The notes beneath the pieces were generated by a model. That model made no database searches, was not told the DNA's origin, and worked only from the letters and a program-made list of their open reading frames with translations. A program made the translations under genes and the position numbers. Of a DNA stretch of 64,000 nucleotides, positions 55,798 through 64,000 are shown piece after piece; within the stretch, counting starts at the first letter, position 1, and the number at the start of each line of letters is the position of its first letter. The stretch is from Leucobacter celer subsp. astrifaciens (lineage in GTDB: Bacteria > Actinomycetota > Actinomycetes > Actinomycetales > Microbacteriaceae), in contig NZ_JHEI01000139.1 in assembly GCF_001273835.1 (NCBI RefSeq), positions 102,105 through 166,104 on the forward strand. Reading direction: 5' to 3'.

Positions 55798-57129
55798 ATG
55801 ACCGATACGACGCCCGCCGGACTCCCGGCGGCACCGCAGATCCCACTGCTGCTGGCGACCGTGTTCCTGGCCTATCTCGGGCAGATGACCCTCAATCCGA
55901 TCATCGCACCGCTGGCACGGGAGGTCGGGCTCGCCGAGTGGCAGATCGGGGCGACGATCAGTGTCGCCGCGGTGATGGTCGTGGCCAGCAGCCAGTTCTG
56001 GGGGCGGCGATCCCAGTCGTGGGGCCGCAAACCCGTGCTCGTAGCGGCGCTCGGGCTGGGCGCCGTGGCGATGGCGGCGTTCGCGGTCGTGGCCGCCGTC
56101 GGCATGCGGGCGGCGCTCACAGGCACGACCGTGTTCGTGCTGTTCGTGCTGCTGCGCGGAGTCGGCTTCGGCACGGCGATCGCGGCGATCCCGCCGACCG
56201 CGCAGGCCTACATCGCCGATGTCACCCGGGACGAGGCGGCGCGCACCCGGGGCATGGCCGGCATCGGCGCGGTGCAGGGCGTGGCGATGATCGGGGGAGC
56301 GGTGCTCGGCGGCGCGCTCGCCGGGTTCGGACTGCTCGCCCCGATCGTCGTCGTTCCGGTGCTGCTCACGGTAGCGCTGGCGGTCATCGCCCTGCGGTTG
56401 CGCAGGGAGCCGCGCCACGAGCTCATCCCGGAGCCCGTGCGCATCAGACCCACTGATCATCGTGTCTGGCCGTTCCTGCTCGCCGGGTTCGGCATGTTCA
56501 CCGCGCTCGGCTTCATACAGGTCATCTCGGGGTTCATCGTGCAGGATCGGCTCGGCCTTGACGCGGAGATGACGGGACTGGTCACGGGCGGCACGCTGCT
56601 CGCGGCCGGGTTCGGCATGGTGGCGGCGCAGAGCATCATCGTGCCGCGCTCCGGATGGGGCCCGCCCGCCCTCCTGCGGGTGGGTTCCGTCACCGCGCTG
56701 CTCGGGTTCGTGCTGCTGGTCCTCGACGCGGGGCCCTGGCTGCTGATCGTCTCGATGCTGCTGATCGGCCTCGGGCTCGGGATCGCGATGCCCGGGTACA
56801 CCGCCGGGCCGACCCTGCTCGTGCATCGAGACGAGCAGGGCGGCCTCGCCGGTCTGATCGGCGCCACGAACGGCCTCACCTTCGTCATCGCCCCGACCGC
56901 GAGCACCGCGCTCTACGGGCTCTGGCCGCCGCTGCCGATCATCATCGGAGCGATGCTGATGGCGGTGGTCGCCCTGTTCGTGCTGCTGCACCCGAGGTTC
57001 CGCGGCTTCGCGGACGCTCTCGCGAGCGCCCGCGAAGGTGCTCGCGGAGGTGCTCTCGACGGAGCCGCCGATTGCGCGGCGCGCGACTCTGACGGCGAAC
57101 GGCCGACCCGCCCGGAACCCCGCGAGTAG
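55798..57129 (+). CDS. MFS transporter
   Basis: About 443 residues from ATG 55798 with GGAGAAGGAAG upstream. Twelve hydrophobic helices, loop motif GRRSQSWGRKP between helices 2 and 3 (motif A), and RGVGFGTAIAAIPPTAQAYI. Drug/siderophore-exporter-like. Being last in the iron-boxed cluster, it may export a chelator or counter-substrate; this is context only. Confidence 0.88.
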   Translation: MTDTTPAGLPAAPQIPLLLATVFLAYLGQMTLNPIIAPLAREVGLAEWQIGATISVAAVMVVASSQFWGRRSQSWGRKPVLVAALGLGAVAMAAFAVVAAVGMRAALTGTTVFVLFVLLRGVGFGTAIAAIPPTAQAYIADVTRDEAARTRGMAGIGAVQGVAMIGGAVLGGALAGFGLLAPIVVVPVLLTVALAVIALRLRREPRHELIPEPVRIRPTDHRVWPFLLAGFGMFTALGFIQVISGFIVQDRLGLDAEMTGLVTGGTLLAAGFGMVAAQSIIVPRSGWGPPALLRVGSVTALLGFVLLVLDAGPWLLIVSMLLIGLGLGIAMPGYTAGPTLLVHRDEQGGLAGLIGATNGLTFVIAPTASTALYGLWPPLPIIIGAMLMAVVALFVLLHPRFRGFADALASAREGARGGALDGAADCAARDSDGERPTRPEPRE

Positions 57130-57180
57130 CATGGCGGTAACCGGTCGACCGGTCGCAGCAGCATCAGAGAGGATCCGCTC

Positions 57181-57939
57181 GTGTCAGCAGAGCCGCCCAT
57201 CGCGCAATCCGTCCCAGCACTCGCCCCTGGGCTCTTCTCGGGGAGGACCGTGCTCGTCACCGGAGGTACCTCGGGCATCGGCCTCGCCGCTGCGGAGGTC
57301 TTCGCCCGCCTGGGCGCTCGGGTGGTCGCGATCGGGCTCGGGGCGGATCAGGCGGAGATCGCACCCGACGTCGAGATCGAACTGCACGGGGTGGATGTCA
57401 CCGACGATGCCGCGCTGCGGGCCGTGATCGACCGCCTCGATCGCCTCGACGTGCTCGTGCCGGCCGCCGGCATCAGCCTGGGCGACCGCGAGCTCGAGTG
57501 GGAGCCGTTCAACCGGGTGCTCGCTATCCAGCTCGGCGCCGTCTACCGCGTCGCGGAGCTCACGCGCCCGCTGCTGCGCGCCTCGGGCGGTTCGCTCATC
57601 ACGATCGCGTCGATGTTCGCCTACTTCGGGGGCGGCACCCGCGTCGCGTACTCGGCGGCGAAGGGCGGGGTCGTGCAGCTGACCAAGTCGCTCGCCGAGG
57701 CGTGGGCGGGCGACGGGATCCGCGTGAATTCCGTGGCGCCTGGGTGGATCGAGACGCCGCTCGCCTCCGGTCTTGACGACGACTCGAAAGAGCGCATCCT
57801 GTCGCGCACGCCGCTGGCGCGCTTCGGAGCGCCGGAGGAGGTCGCGCACGTGATCGCCTTCCTCGCCTCCGACGCGGCCTCGTTCATCACCGGAGCCGTG
57901 CTGCCCGTCGACGGCGGGTATCTCACGACGGCGATCTGA
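57181..57939 (+). CDS. Short-chain dehydrogenase/reductase
   Basis: A 252-residue SDR from GTG 57181 with AGAGAGGA upstream. VTGGTSGIGLAAAEVF, LVPAAGIS, catalytic YSAAK, and SFITGAVLPVDGGY. Classical FabG-like SDR; substrate not predictable. Confidence 0.9.
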   Translation: MSAEPPIAQSVPALAPGLFSGRTVLVTGGTSGIGLAAAEVFARLGARVVAIGLGADQAEIAPDVEIELHGVDVTDDAALRAVIDRLDRLDVLVPAAGISLGDRELEWEPFNRVLAIQLGAVYRVAELTRPLLRASGGSLITIASMFAYFGGGTRVAYSAAKGGVVQLTKSLAEAWAGDGIRVNSVAPGWIETPLASGLDDDSKERILSRTPLARFGAPEEVAHVIAFLASDAASFITGAVLPVDGGYLTTAI

Positions 57940-58004
57940 GCCTCGTGCCCTCCGATGCACACCCTCCGCTGACCGAGTGAGTTCTTCGCCGCCCGCGAGA
58001 CACT

Positions 58005-58063
58005 TTCGCGCGCCAGTAGTTGTCACCAAACCTGAAGTGAGGTAGCAACTAGTGGCGCGCGAA
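58005..58063. repeat. 18-bp inverted repeat with 23-base loop
   Basis: TTCGCGCGCCAGTAGTTG (58005-58022) pairs with 58046-58063 with one mismatch. Located between the SDR and the glyoxalase-like gene. Could be a terminator, but there is no T tract, and the long loop is unusual. Confidence 0.6.
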
Positions 58064-58151
58064 GAGAAGTGCGGGGATTCTCATCGGAGCCGCTTTACGG
58101 CGTGTGACGGTCGGACGGCGCCGTGTCGGTGGTCTGTGGTGGACTCTCATC

Positions 58152-58799
58152 ATGAGCATCCCACGATTGCTGGATCACGTCGTCATCGCCGGCCCCGACC
58201 TCGACGCGCTCGTCGCGTGGTTCGCCGAGCGCACCGGAGTGACGGCGGCTCCGGGAGGAGCGCACCCCACCGGCACCGCCAACGCGCTCGTCGCCCTGAC
58301 GGTCGGCGGCGAGCGAGGGCCGCAGTACATCGAGCTCATCGGCCCGGATCCGGCCCGCACGCACGAGAGCCCGCCGACGACGTTCGGGATCGACGCGCTC
58401 GAGGGGCCGAGCGCGCAGGCCTACTCCGTACACCCCGACGACATCGACGCGGCGGTCGCCGGAGCGCGCGAGCGCGGGTACGACCCGGGAGATGTATGGG
58501 ACCTGTCGCGGCGCACGCCCTCCGGCGACCTGCTGGAGTGGCGGCTCACCGGTGCCGACGCCGCTCGGCTCGACGTGCCCTTCCTCATCGACTGGGGCAC
58601 GACCACCCAGCCGGGCCTCAGCGATATCCCTGCCATCGAGCTCGTCTCCTTCGTGCGCGTCGAGCCCGATCCCGAGCCGCTGCGCGAGACGCTCGCCGCT
58701 CTCGGCCTCGGCGACGGGGCTGCGGAGGTCGTCGCGGGAGACCGTCCCGGGTACCGGCTCGAGCTGCGCCGCCCCGACGGCGAGCGCGTCACCATCTGA
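58152..58799 (+). CDS. Glyoxalase-like (VOC) domain protein
   Basis: A 215-residue protein from ATG 58152 (MSIPRLLDHVVIAGPDLDAL). It matches the Glyoxalase_3-like family: N-terminal VOC beta-alpha module, YIELIGPDP, DLLEWRLT. Function in this family is generally unassigned. Twelve bases upstream of the M20 hydrolase gene, so they are probably co-transcribed. Confidence 0.8.
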   Translation: MSIPRLLDHVVIAGPDLDALVAWFAERTGVTAAPGGAHPTGTANALVALTVGGERGPQYIELIGPDPARTHESPPTTFGIDALEGPSAQAYSVHPDDIDAAVAGARERGYDPGDVWDLSRRTPSGDLLEWRLTGADAARLDVPFLIDWGTTTQPGLSDIPAIELVSFVRVEPDPEPLRETLAALGLGDGAAEVVAGDRPGYRLELRRPDGERVTI

Positions 58800-58811
58800 G
58801 GGCGGACCGAC

Positions 58812-60122
58812 GTGAGCGATCCGCGCGAGGTCTACCTCGCCTATCAGCAGCGGGCCGAGAAGACACCGCCTCCGCCCGATGACGCGCCCTCCCGCTTCGG
58901 GGGAGCAGGAGAGGAGACCGTCGGCGAGATCGGCCGTGCGGTCGATGCCCTGCGGCCGGAGCTCGAGGCGCTGGCGATCTCGCTGCACGGCGAGCCCGAG
59001 GTCGGCTTCGAGGAGCACCGATCGGTGCGAAAGCTCGCGGAGCTGCTGGAGTCTCATGGCGTGGAAGCCGAAGTCGGAGCCTACGGGCTCGACACGGCGC
59101 TGCGGGCCACGGTCGGCTCTGAGGGCGCGCCGCACTTCGCCGTCATCGCCGAGTACGACGCGCTGCCCGGCGTGGGGCAGGCGTGCGGGCACAACATCAT
59201 CGCCGGCATCGGGATCGGCGCGTTCCTCGCCGCGGCCCCGATCGCTCGGCGGCTCGGTGCCCGCCTGTCGCTCATCGGCACTCCCGCCGAGGAGAACGGC
59301 GGCGGCAAGGAGCACATCATCCGCGCGGGCGGCTTCGACGACGTCGACGCCGCGGGCATGGTGCATCCGAGCAGCGGCTCCGCCGTCTCGCCCGTGTCCG
59401 GGCAGCGCAGCACGGGAGTGCGCCGGGTCGCCGTGACCTACCACGGCAGGGCCGCCCACGCCGCGGCGTCGCCGTGGCTCGGACTCAACGCCCTCGACGC
59501 CGTCGTCACCGCCTACCAGTCGTTGGCCCAGCTGCGCCAGCACATCCTGCCGATCGACCGCGTCCACGGCATCATCACCGAGGGCGGAGCGGCTCCCAAT
59601 GTCGTACCAGAGCGGGCCTCGGCGCTCTTCTACGTGCGCTCGGGCGAGATCGATACGCTGCGTGCGCTGACCGATCGTGTCGTGGCAGCGCTCGAGGGAG
59701 CGGCGCTGTCGACCGGGACCCGCGCCGAGATCGAGGTCGACCCGGTGCCGCCCTATCTGCCGTTGGAGCCCAACGTCGAACTCACGAAACGCTGGGCCGG
59801 TGCGCTCGCCGCGCGGGGGCGCACCGTCCCGCCCTCGCCTGCGATCCCGTCGCAGGGCGGGGCATCCACCGATATGGGCAACGTCACCCAGTTCATCCCT
59901 GCCATACACCCCCTGATCGGCCTCGGCGGACCCGGAGACGTGCAACCGCACAACGCCGCATTCGCGGAGTGGACGGTGCAGCCGGCCGCCTTCGACGCGA
60001 TGGCCGATGCCGCCGCCGCGCTGGCGTCGGCCGCGGTCGACTACCTCGCCGACGCGGAGTTGCGCGCCGAGGTCGCCGCGGAGTTCGCCGCGCGCGGCGG
60101 GCGGTACCGCTGGCCGGACTGA
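58812..60122 (+). CDS. M20 family amidohydrolase (AbgB-like)
   Basis: A 436-residue protein from GTG 58812. AISLHGEPEVGFEEHRS, AVIAEYDALPGVGQACGHN (metal ligands Asp and His), GTPAEENGGGKEHII, and the dimerisation insert TYHGRAAHAAASPWLGLNALDA mark the aminobenzoyl-glutamate hydrolase/amidohydrolase branch. It cleaves an amide or N-acyl amino acid. It is followed convergently by an aromatic amino acid decarboxylase. Confidence 0.88.
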   Translation: MSDPREVYLAYQQRAEKTPPPPDDAPSRFGGAGEETVGEIGRAVDALRPELEALAISLHGEPEVGFEEHRSVRKLAELLESHGVEAEVGAYGLDTALRATVGSEGAPHFAVIAEYDALPGVGQACGHNIIAGIGIGAFLAAAPIARRLGARLSLIGTPAEENGGGKEHIIRAGGFDDVDAAGMVHPSSGSAVSPVSGQRSTGVRRVAVTYHGRAAHAAASPWLGLNALDAVVTAYQSLAQLRQHILPIDRVHGIITEGGAAPNVVPERASALFYVRSGEIDTLRALTDRVVAALEGAALSTGTRAEIEVDPVPPYLPLEPNVELTKRWAGALAARGRTVPPSPAIPSQGGASTDMGNVTQFIPAIHPLIGLGGPGDVQPHNAAFAEWTVQPAAFDAMADAAAALASAAVDYLADAELRAEVAAEFAARGGRYRWPD

Positions 60123-60162
60123 GCGCAGCGGTCGTCGTGCGTCGGGCGGCTGCGGGCCGGCC

Positions 60163-61587
60163 TCAGGAGACCGCGGCCTGCATCTCCCGCCACAGCTCCT
60201 CGACGTGCTCCCGCTCGGTTCCGAGTGCGCCGATCGAGACGCGCACCATCCAGCGATCCTCGAGGGTGGAGAGCGAGACCCAGGCCCGGCCCGACGCGTT
60301 CACCCGCTCCGCCCACGTCCGCGTGTGCCGATCCAGCGCCTCGCCGGTCAGTGCGGCCCCGTCGTCGGCCGGGGGCTCATGGCGCACGCAGACGGTCTGC
60401 AGATGCACCGGAGCGAGCACCCGCCACCCGGGTGCCTCCTCGATCCGAGCCGCGAGCCACTGCGCGTTGTCGAGATCCCGCCGCAGGCGGGCGCGCAGGG
60501 CTTCGGCGCCCTCCGCCTTGAGCATGAACCAGAGTTTGAGCGCGCGGAAGCGCCGGCCCAGCGGGATGCCCCAGTCGCGCAGGTTCGTCACGTCGTCGTC
60601 GTGCGCAGAGCGCAGGTAGGACGGATTCGTCGACATCACCCGCTCGAGATGAGCGGGGTCCTTCACGTAGTACAGCGAGCAGTCGAAGGCGACGCCCAGC
60701 CACTTGTGGGCGTTGACGACGAGCGAGTCGGCCAGTTCCACGCCATCCCACAGCGGTCGGCACTCGGGCAGGATCATCGCCGATCCCGCCATCGCCGCGT
60801 CGACGTGGAACCAGAGCCCCTCCGCGCGGGCGATCGCGCCGATGCCGGCCAGTGGATCCATCGCGGTCGTCGTGGTCGTGCCGCAGGTGGCCACGACCAC
60901 AGCGGGCACGCGCCCGGCCGCGCGATCCTCGGCGATCGCCGCGGCGAGGGCGTCGGGTCGCATCGCGAAGGTCTCGTCGGTGTCGATCCAGCGGATGTGG
61001 TCCGTGCCGAAACCCGCCAGCAGCGCCGCCTTCGGCACGGAGGAGTGCGCGTACCGCGACATGTAGGCGACGAGCGGCCGATCGAGGGCGGCCAGGCCCC
61101 CGCCCGTCATCGAGAACTGCGATGCGTGCTCCCGCGCCTCGAGCAGCGCGAGCAGCGTCGACGTCGAGGCGGTGTCCTGGATCACGCCGCGCCACTCGTC
61201 CGAGAGGCCGAAGAGCTGCCGCGCCCAGTCCGTCACCCGCAACTCGACCTCGGAGAGTGCGGGGCTCGACTCCCAGGAGAGGCCGATCACGCCGAGGCCC
61301 GCGCTGGCGATGTCGCCGAGCACCGAGGAGAGCTCGCTGTTCGCGGGGAAGAAGTTGAAGAAGCCGGGGTGCTGCCAGAGCGACAGCCCCGGTACCACGA
61401 TCTCGTCGAGATCCGTGATGAGGGATTGCCCGCCGTCACCGGTCTCGGGCGCGGAGGCGGGCAGTTTCGCCGCCACCTCTCCCGGTTCCACCTGCGCCGG
61501 CACCGGCAGCTCGACGAGCCCCGCGCGATAGTCGGCGATCCAGTCGATGAGCTGATGCCCGTGGGCGCGGAACTCTTCGGGAGTCAT
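60163..61587 (-). CDS. PLP-dependent aromatic-L-amino-acid decarboxylase-like
   Basis: About 474 residues from ATG 61587 ([20 protein letters not shown]), the common start of group II decarboxylases. [37 protein letters not shown] and Lys295 in [14 protein letters not shown] are clear. Size fits DOPA/tryptophan/phenylalanine decarboxylases. It would produce biogenic amines, which the amine oxidase elsewhere in the window could consume. Confidence 0.9.
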   Translation of the reverse strand: MTPEEFRAHGHQLIDWIADYRAGLVELPVPAQVEPGEVAAKLPASAPETGDGGQSLITDLDEIVVPGLSLWQHPGFFNFFPANSELSSVLGDIASAGLGVIGLSWESSPALSEVELRVTDWARQLFGLSDEWRGVIQDTASTSTLLALLEAREHASQFSMTGGGLAALDRPLVAYMSRYAHSSVPKAALLAGFGTDHIRWIDTDETFAMRPDALAAAIAEDRAAGRVPAVVVATCGTTTTTAMDPLAGIGAIARAEGLWFHVDAAMAGSAMILPECRPLWDGVELADSLVVNAHKWLGVAFDCSLYYVKDPAHLERVMSTNPSYLRSAHDDDVTNLRDWGIPLGRRFRALKLWFMLKAEGAEALRARLRRDLDNAQWLAARIEEAPGWRVLAPVHLQTVCVRHEPPADDGAALTGEALDRHTRTWAERVNASGRAWVSLSTLEDRWMVRVSIGALGTEREHVEELWREMQAAVS

Positions 61588-61714
61588 GGGGATCCTTTCG
61601 TGCGCGGCCCTGCGGTGGCCGCTCACCGCTCCATGCTACGGGGCGCTCGGTGCGGAACGGGTGCGGGCCGGGTGCGGCGAGACAGGGCGCGCGTCCACGT
61701 CCCGGCCCCGCTGC

Positions 61715-61787
61715 TGTTTCGGCCGTCACCGTTGTTTCGGATGGAATCGGGGTGATCCGATCCGAAACAACGGTGACGGCCGAAACA
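61715..61787. repeat. Perfect 28-bp inverted repeat
   Basis: Arms 61715-61742 and 61760-61787 are exact complements (core CGGCCGTCACCGTTGTTTCGG), separated by 17 bases. A second hairpin (61878-61890 with 61896-61908, one mismatch) follows. Both lie in the 424-base divergent gap between the decarboxylase and the formaldehyde dehydrogenase genes. Confidence 0.8.
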
Positions 61788-62011
61788 ACCGGGAAGAACG
61801 GTCGACACCGGACGCCGTTCAGGCCGAGGAGAGGCGTCACCCGGGCCCGACACCCGGCATCCCCGGGCGCGATCCTCGGAAATACCGGGGTCGATCCCCG
61901 GGATTTCCGTGGATCACCCGGACTCCCCGGCGGCGATCCACCGATAGCCTGGAGGGGATCGGGCCATCTCAGGTTCGGGCTCGACGCAGAGACTCTCGGA
62001 AGGAATCCCAC

Positions 62012-63097
62012 ATGGTCTATCGGGTACAGGGTGTGGTGGTGCGCGAGAAGAACGCGCCGGCTGCGATCGAGACGATCATCGTCCCGGATCCGGGGCCGGG
62101 CGAGGTCGTGGTCGATGTGCTGAGCTGCGGCGTGTGCCACACCGACTACCACTACCAGCAGGGCGGCATCAGCGACGACTTCCCGTTCCTGCTCGGCCAC
62201 GAGTCGACCGCGCGAGTGGCCGTCGTGGGCGAGGGCGTCACCGAGGTGGCGGTGGGGGATCGGGTGATCCTGAACTGGCGGGCCGTGTGCGGGCAGTGCC
62301 GGGCCTGCCGGAAGGGGCAGCCGCAGTACTGCTTCGCCACGCACAACGCGACGCAGAAGATGACGCTCGAGGACGGCACGGAGCTGTCGCCCGCGCTGGG
62401 CATCGGCTCGTTCGCGGAGAAGACGCTCGTGGCTGCGGGGCAGTGCACGAAGATCGACGAGGAGTCGGACGCCGCCGCCGTCGGCCTGCTGGGCTGCGGG
62501 ATCATGGCAGGCATCGGCGCCGCGATCAACACGGGCGAGGTGCAGCGGGGCGAGTCGGTCGCGGTGATCGGCTGCGGCGGCGTGGGCGCCGCGGCGATCG
62601 CGGGCGCGCAGCTGGCGGGCGCGACCACCATCGTCGCGGTCGACATCGACGACGCGAAGCTCGAGCAGGCGAAGCGCTTCGGCGCGACGCACACCGTCAA
62701 CTCGAAGGCGGAGGACGCGGTCGAGGCGATCCGTGCGCTCACGGGCGGGTTCGGCGCCGACGTGGTGATCGACGCCGTGGGGCGGCCCGAGACCTACACG
62801 CAGGCGTTCTACGCGCGGGATCTCGCGGGACGCGTGGTGCTGGTGGGCGTGCCGACCCCCGAGATGCAGCTGCAGCTGCCGCTGCTCGACGTGTTCGGCC
62901 GCGGCGGATCGCTGAAGTCGTCCTGGTACGGCGACTGCCTGCCCAGCCGCGACTTCACGATGCTCATCGACCAGTACAAGCTCGGCAGGCTCGATCTCGA
63001 CGGCTTCGTGAGCGAGCGTATCGGGCTCGGTGACGTCGAGACGGCGTTCGGCAAGATGGCGGGCGGCAACATCCTGCGGTCGGTGGTGGTGCTCTGA
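62012..63097 (+). CDS. S-(hydroxymethyl)mycothiol dehydrogenase
   Basis: A 361-residue zinc alcohol dehydrogenase from ATG 62012 with GGAAGGAA upstream. Catalytic zinc: Cys39 ([10 protein letters not shown]) and GHE; structural zinc: [18 protein letters not shown] loop [13 protein letters not shown] and [29 protein letters not shown] C-terminal region (given in part) match mycothiol-dependent formaldehyde dehydrogenase. It detoxifies formaldehyde to S-formylmycothiol. It overlaps by one base the MBL gene that is its usual partner in actinobacteria. Confidence 0.92.
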   Translation: MVYRVQGVVVREKNAPAAIETIIVPDPGPGEVVVDVLSCGVCHTDYHYQQGGISDDFPFLLGHESTARVAVVGEGVTEVAVGDRVILNWRAVCGQCRACRKGQPQYCFATHNATQKMTLEDGTELSPALGIGSFAEKTLVAAGQCTKIDEESDAAAVGLLGCGIMAGIGAAINTGEVQRGESVAVIGCGGVGAAAIAGAQLAGATTIVAVDIDDAKLEQAKRFGATHTVNSKAEDAVEAIRALTGGFGADVVIDAVGRPETYTQAFYARDLAGRVVLVGVPTPEMQLQLPLLDVFGRGGSLKSSWYGDCLPSRDFTMLIDQYKLGRLDLDGFVSERIGLGDVETAFGKMAGGNILRSVVVL

Positions 63098-63723
63098 TGG
63101 CCGCGCGCATCGAACGGCTCGTGACGAGCGGCACCTTCTCGCTCGACGGGGGTACGTGGGAGGTCGACAACAACGTCTGGATCGTGGGCGACGACACCGA
63201 GGTGATCGTGATCGATCCGGCGCACGACGCCGCCGCGGTCGCCGCGGCGGTCGGCGACCGCACGACGCACGCGGTCCTGCTCACCCACGGGCACGACGAC
63301 CACATCCGCGCCGCGCGGGAGACCGCCGAGCTGCTGCAGGCGCCGCTGTTCCTCAACCCGCACGACCGGATGCTCTGGGATGCGGTCTACGACGAAGAAC
63401 CCGACGCGCAGATCGCCGACGGCGATGTCTACGCGGTCGCGGGCGTGCAGCTCACCGCCAGGCACACCCCGGGTCACTCGCCGGGATCCACCTGCTTCGT
63501 CGCGCCGGCGCTCGCCGCCGTGTTCACGGGCGACACCCTGTTCCAGGGCGGCCCCGGTGCGACCGGGCGCTCCTACAGCGATTTCCCGACGATCATCGAC
63601 TCGATCCGGGAGCGCCTGCTGACGCTGCCCGAGGAGACCGTCGTGCACACCGGCCACGGCGACTCGACCACGATCGGCGCCGAGAAGCCCCACCTGCAGG
63701 AGTGGATCGACCGGGGGCACTGA
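63097..63723 (+). CDS. MBL-fold hydrolase, probable S-formylmycothiol hydrolase
   Basis: A 208-residue metallo-beta-lactamase fold protein: LTHGHDDHIRAA, HTPGHSPGS, FTGDTLFQGG, HTGHGDSTT provide the two-metal site. The start overlaps the preceding stop (TGATG). Its constant pairing with the mycothiol dehydrogenase suggests hydrolysis of S-formylmycothiol to formate and mycothiol. Confidence 0.9.
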   Translation: MAARIERLVTSGTFSLDGGTWEVDNNVWIVGDDTEVIVIDPAHDAAAVAAAVGDRTTHAVLLTHGHDDHIRAARETAELLQAPLFLNPHDRMLWDAVYDEEPDAQIADGDVYAVAGVQLTARHTPGHSPGSTCFVAPALAAVFTGDTLFQGGPGATGRSYSDFPTIIDSIRERLLTLPEETVVHTGHGDSTTIGAEKPHLQEWIDRGH

Positions 63724-63865
63724 GCCGCCCTCGCCGGTTGCGCGAGCTGGGCGGGGTCGACACCCGCGATGTCGGTGATTTCGACTCGCTCCGCTCGCTC
63801 AATCGGCGTGGTCTCCGCTCGCTCAATCGGCGGGGTCCCCGCTGCGCTCGACCGGCGGGGTCCCC

Positions 63866-64000
63866 GTCATCCTGCGCGAGCGGAGCGAGTCGCAGGATCC
63901 ACACCGTCAGCTCCGCTCCGATGGATCCTGCGACTCCGGCTCGTTCCTCGCCTCCGCGCAGGATGACGGGGTGCCGGGTCTCGCCTCCGCGTAGGATGAC
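63866..64000. repeat. Dispersed palindromic repeats, copy C
   Basis: GTCATCCTGCG at 63866-63876, GTCGCAGGATCCA, ATGGATCCTGCGAC and closing CGCAGGATGAC at 63957-63967; a further closing arm (GTAGGATGAC) runs to the window end. Preceded by short imperfect repeats of CGCTCGCTCAATCGGCG from about 63790. Confidence 0.75.

Noticed and set aside
53766..55799. A 677-residue minus-strand open frame over EcfT and EcfA
   Set aside because: Mirrors the ECF genes in antisense; repeated Arg/Gly/Glu-rich text without domains.
58095..59951. A 618-residue minus-strand open frame
   Set aside because: Antisense to the glyoxalase-like and M20 genes, which have clear family signatures.

Overview
High-GC actinobacterial chromosome. 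The order of catabolic genes, a mycothiol-type formaldehyde dehydrogenase, an LPXTG-like surface protein and dispersed GTCATCCTGCG-type repeats suggest Microbacteriaceae, perhaps Leucobacter; the genus is a guess. The leftmost ~13.7 kb looks less GC-rich by eye and differs in gene content, so it reads as an acquired island. I saw no tRNA, rRNA or CRISPR array.

Positions 1-13.7 kb: probable defence island. It holds two unrecognised genes, a 7-residue metallo-beta-lactamase signature remnant, a 1270-aa protein ending in a PD-(D/E)XK-like nuclease, a KAP-family P-loop NTPase, a reverse transcriptase of the unknown-group/Abi type, and an AbiEi/AbiEii-like pair with a repeat-rich operator. A large serine recombinase (one-base frameshift) sits at the right edge, and a second, decayed copy of its 3' end lies between the KAP gene and the RT. 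The recombinase abuts the 3' half of an ABC-F ATPase gene cut at Walker B, which suggests site-specific integration into that gene.

Positions 14.3-25.6 kb: acyl-CoA/dicarboxylate catabolism. Genes: an HTD2-type hydratase, a dedicated ETF (etfB, etfA), a membrane b-type cytochrome with an odd N-terminus, a CitE-type lyase, two CaiB/BaiF CoA-transferases, an acyl-CoA dehydrogenase, a GntR regulator and an amidase. The set fits activation, oxidation, hydration and retro-aldol cleavage of a branched C5-type dicarboxylate such as methylsuccinate, mesaconate or itaconate, with electrons leaving through ETF to the cytochrome b.

Positions 25.6-36.7 kb: LuxR regulator, then an operon for FprA-type reductase, flavodoxin, cytochrome P450, aldehyde dehydrogenase and SDR, followed by a glutamine-synthetase-like gamma-glutamyl-amide ligase, GntR regulator, APC permease and PuuD-like hydrolase. 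Three promoters share a GTATAC-centred operator, so this is probably one regulon, possibly a P450-based variant of the gamma-glutamylated-amine pathway.

Positions 37-48 kb: a surface adhesin with four 321-bp repeats, two TetR regulators, an ALDH3 / flavin amine oxidase / unknown operon behind a strong palindromic operator, and an aminotransferase / semialdehyde dehydrogenase pair.

Positions 48-57 kb: TetR regulator, two ABC exporter-type half transporters, a complete ECF transporter (MptD-like S, T and fused A1A2) and an MFS protein, with Fur- and DtxR-like boxes in the divergent promoter; this is probably iron, siderophore or haem related. Positions 57-64 kb: SDR, glyoxalase-like protein, M20 amidohydrolase, aromatic amino acid decarboxylase, and the mycothiol-dependent formaldehyde dehydrogenase with its metallo-beta-lactamase partner, ending in dispersed repeats.
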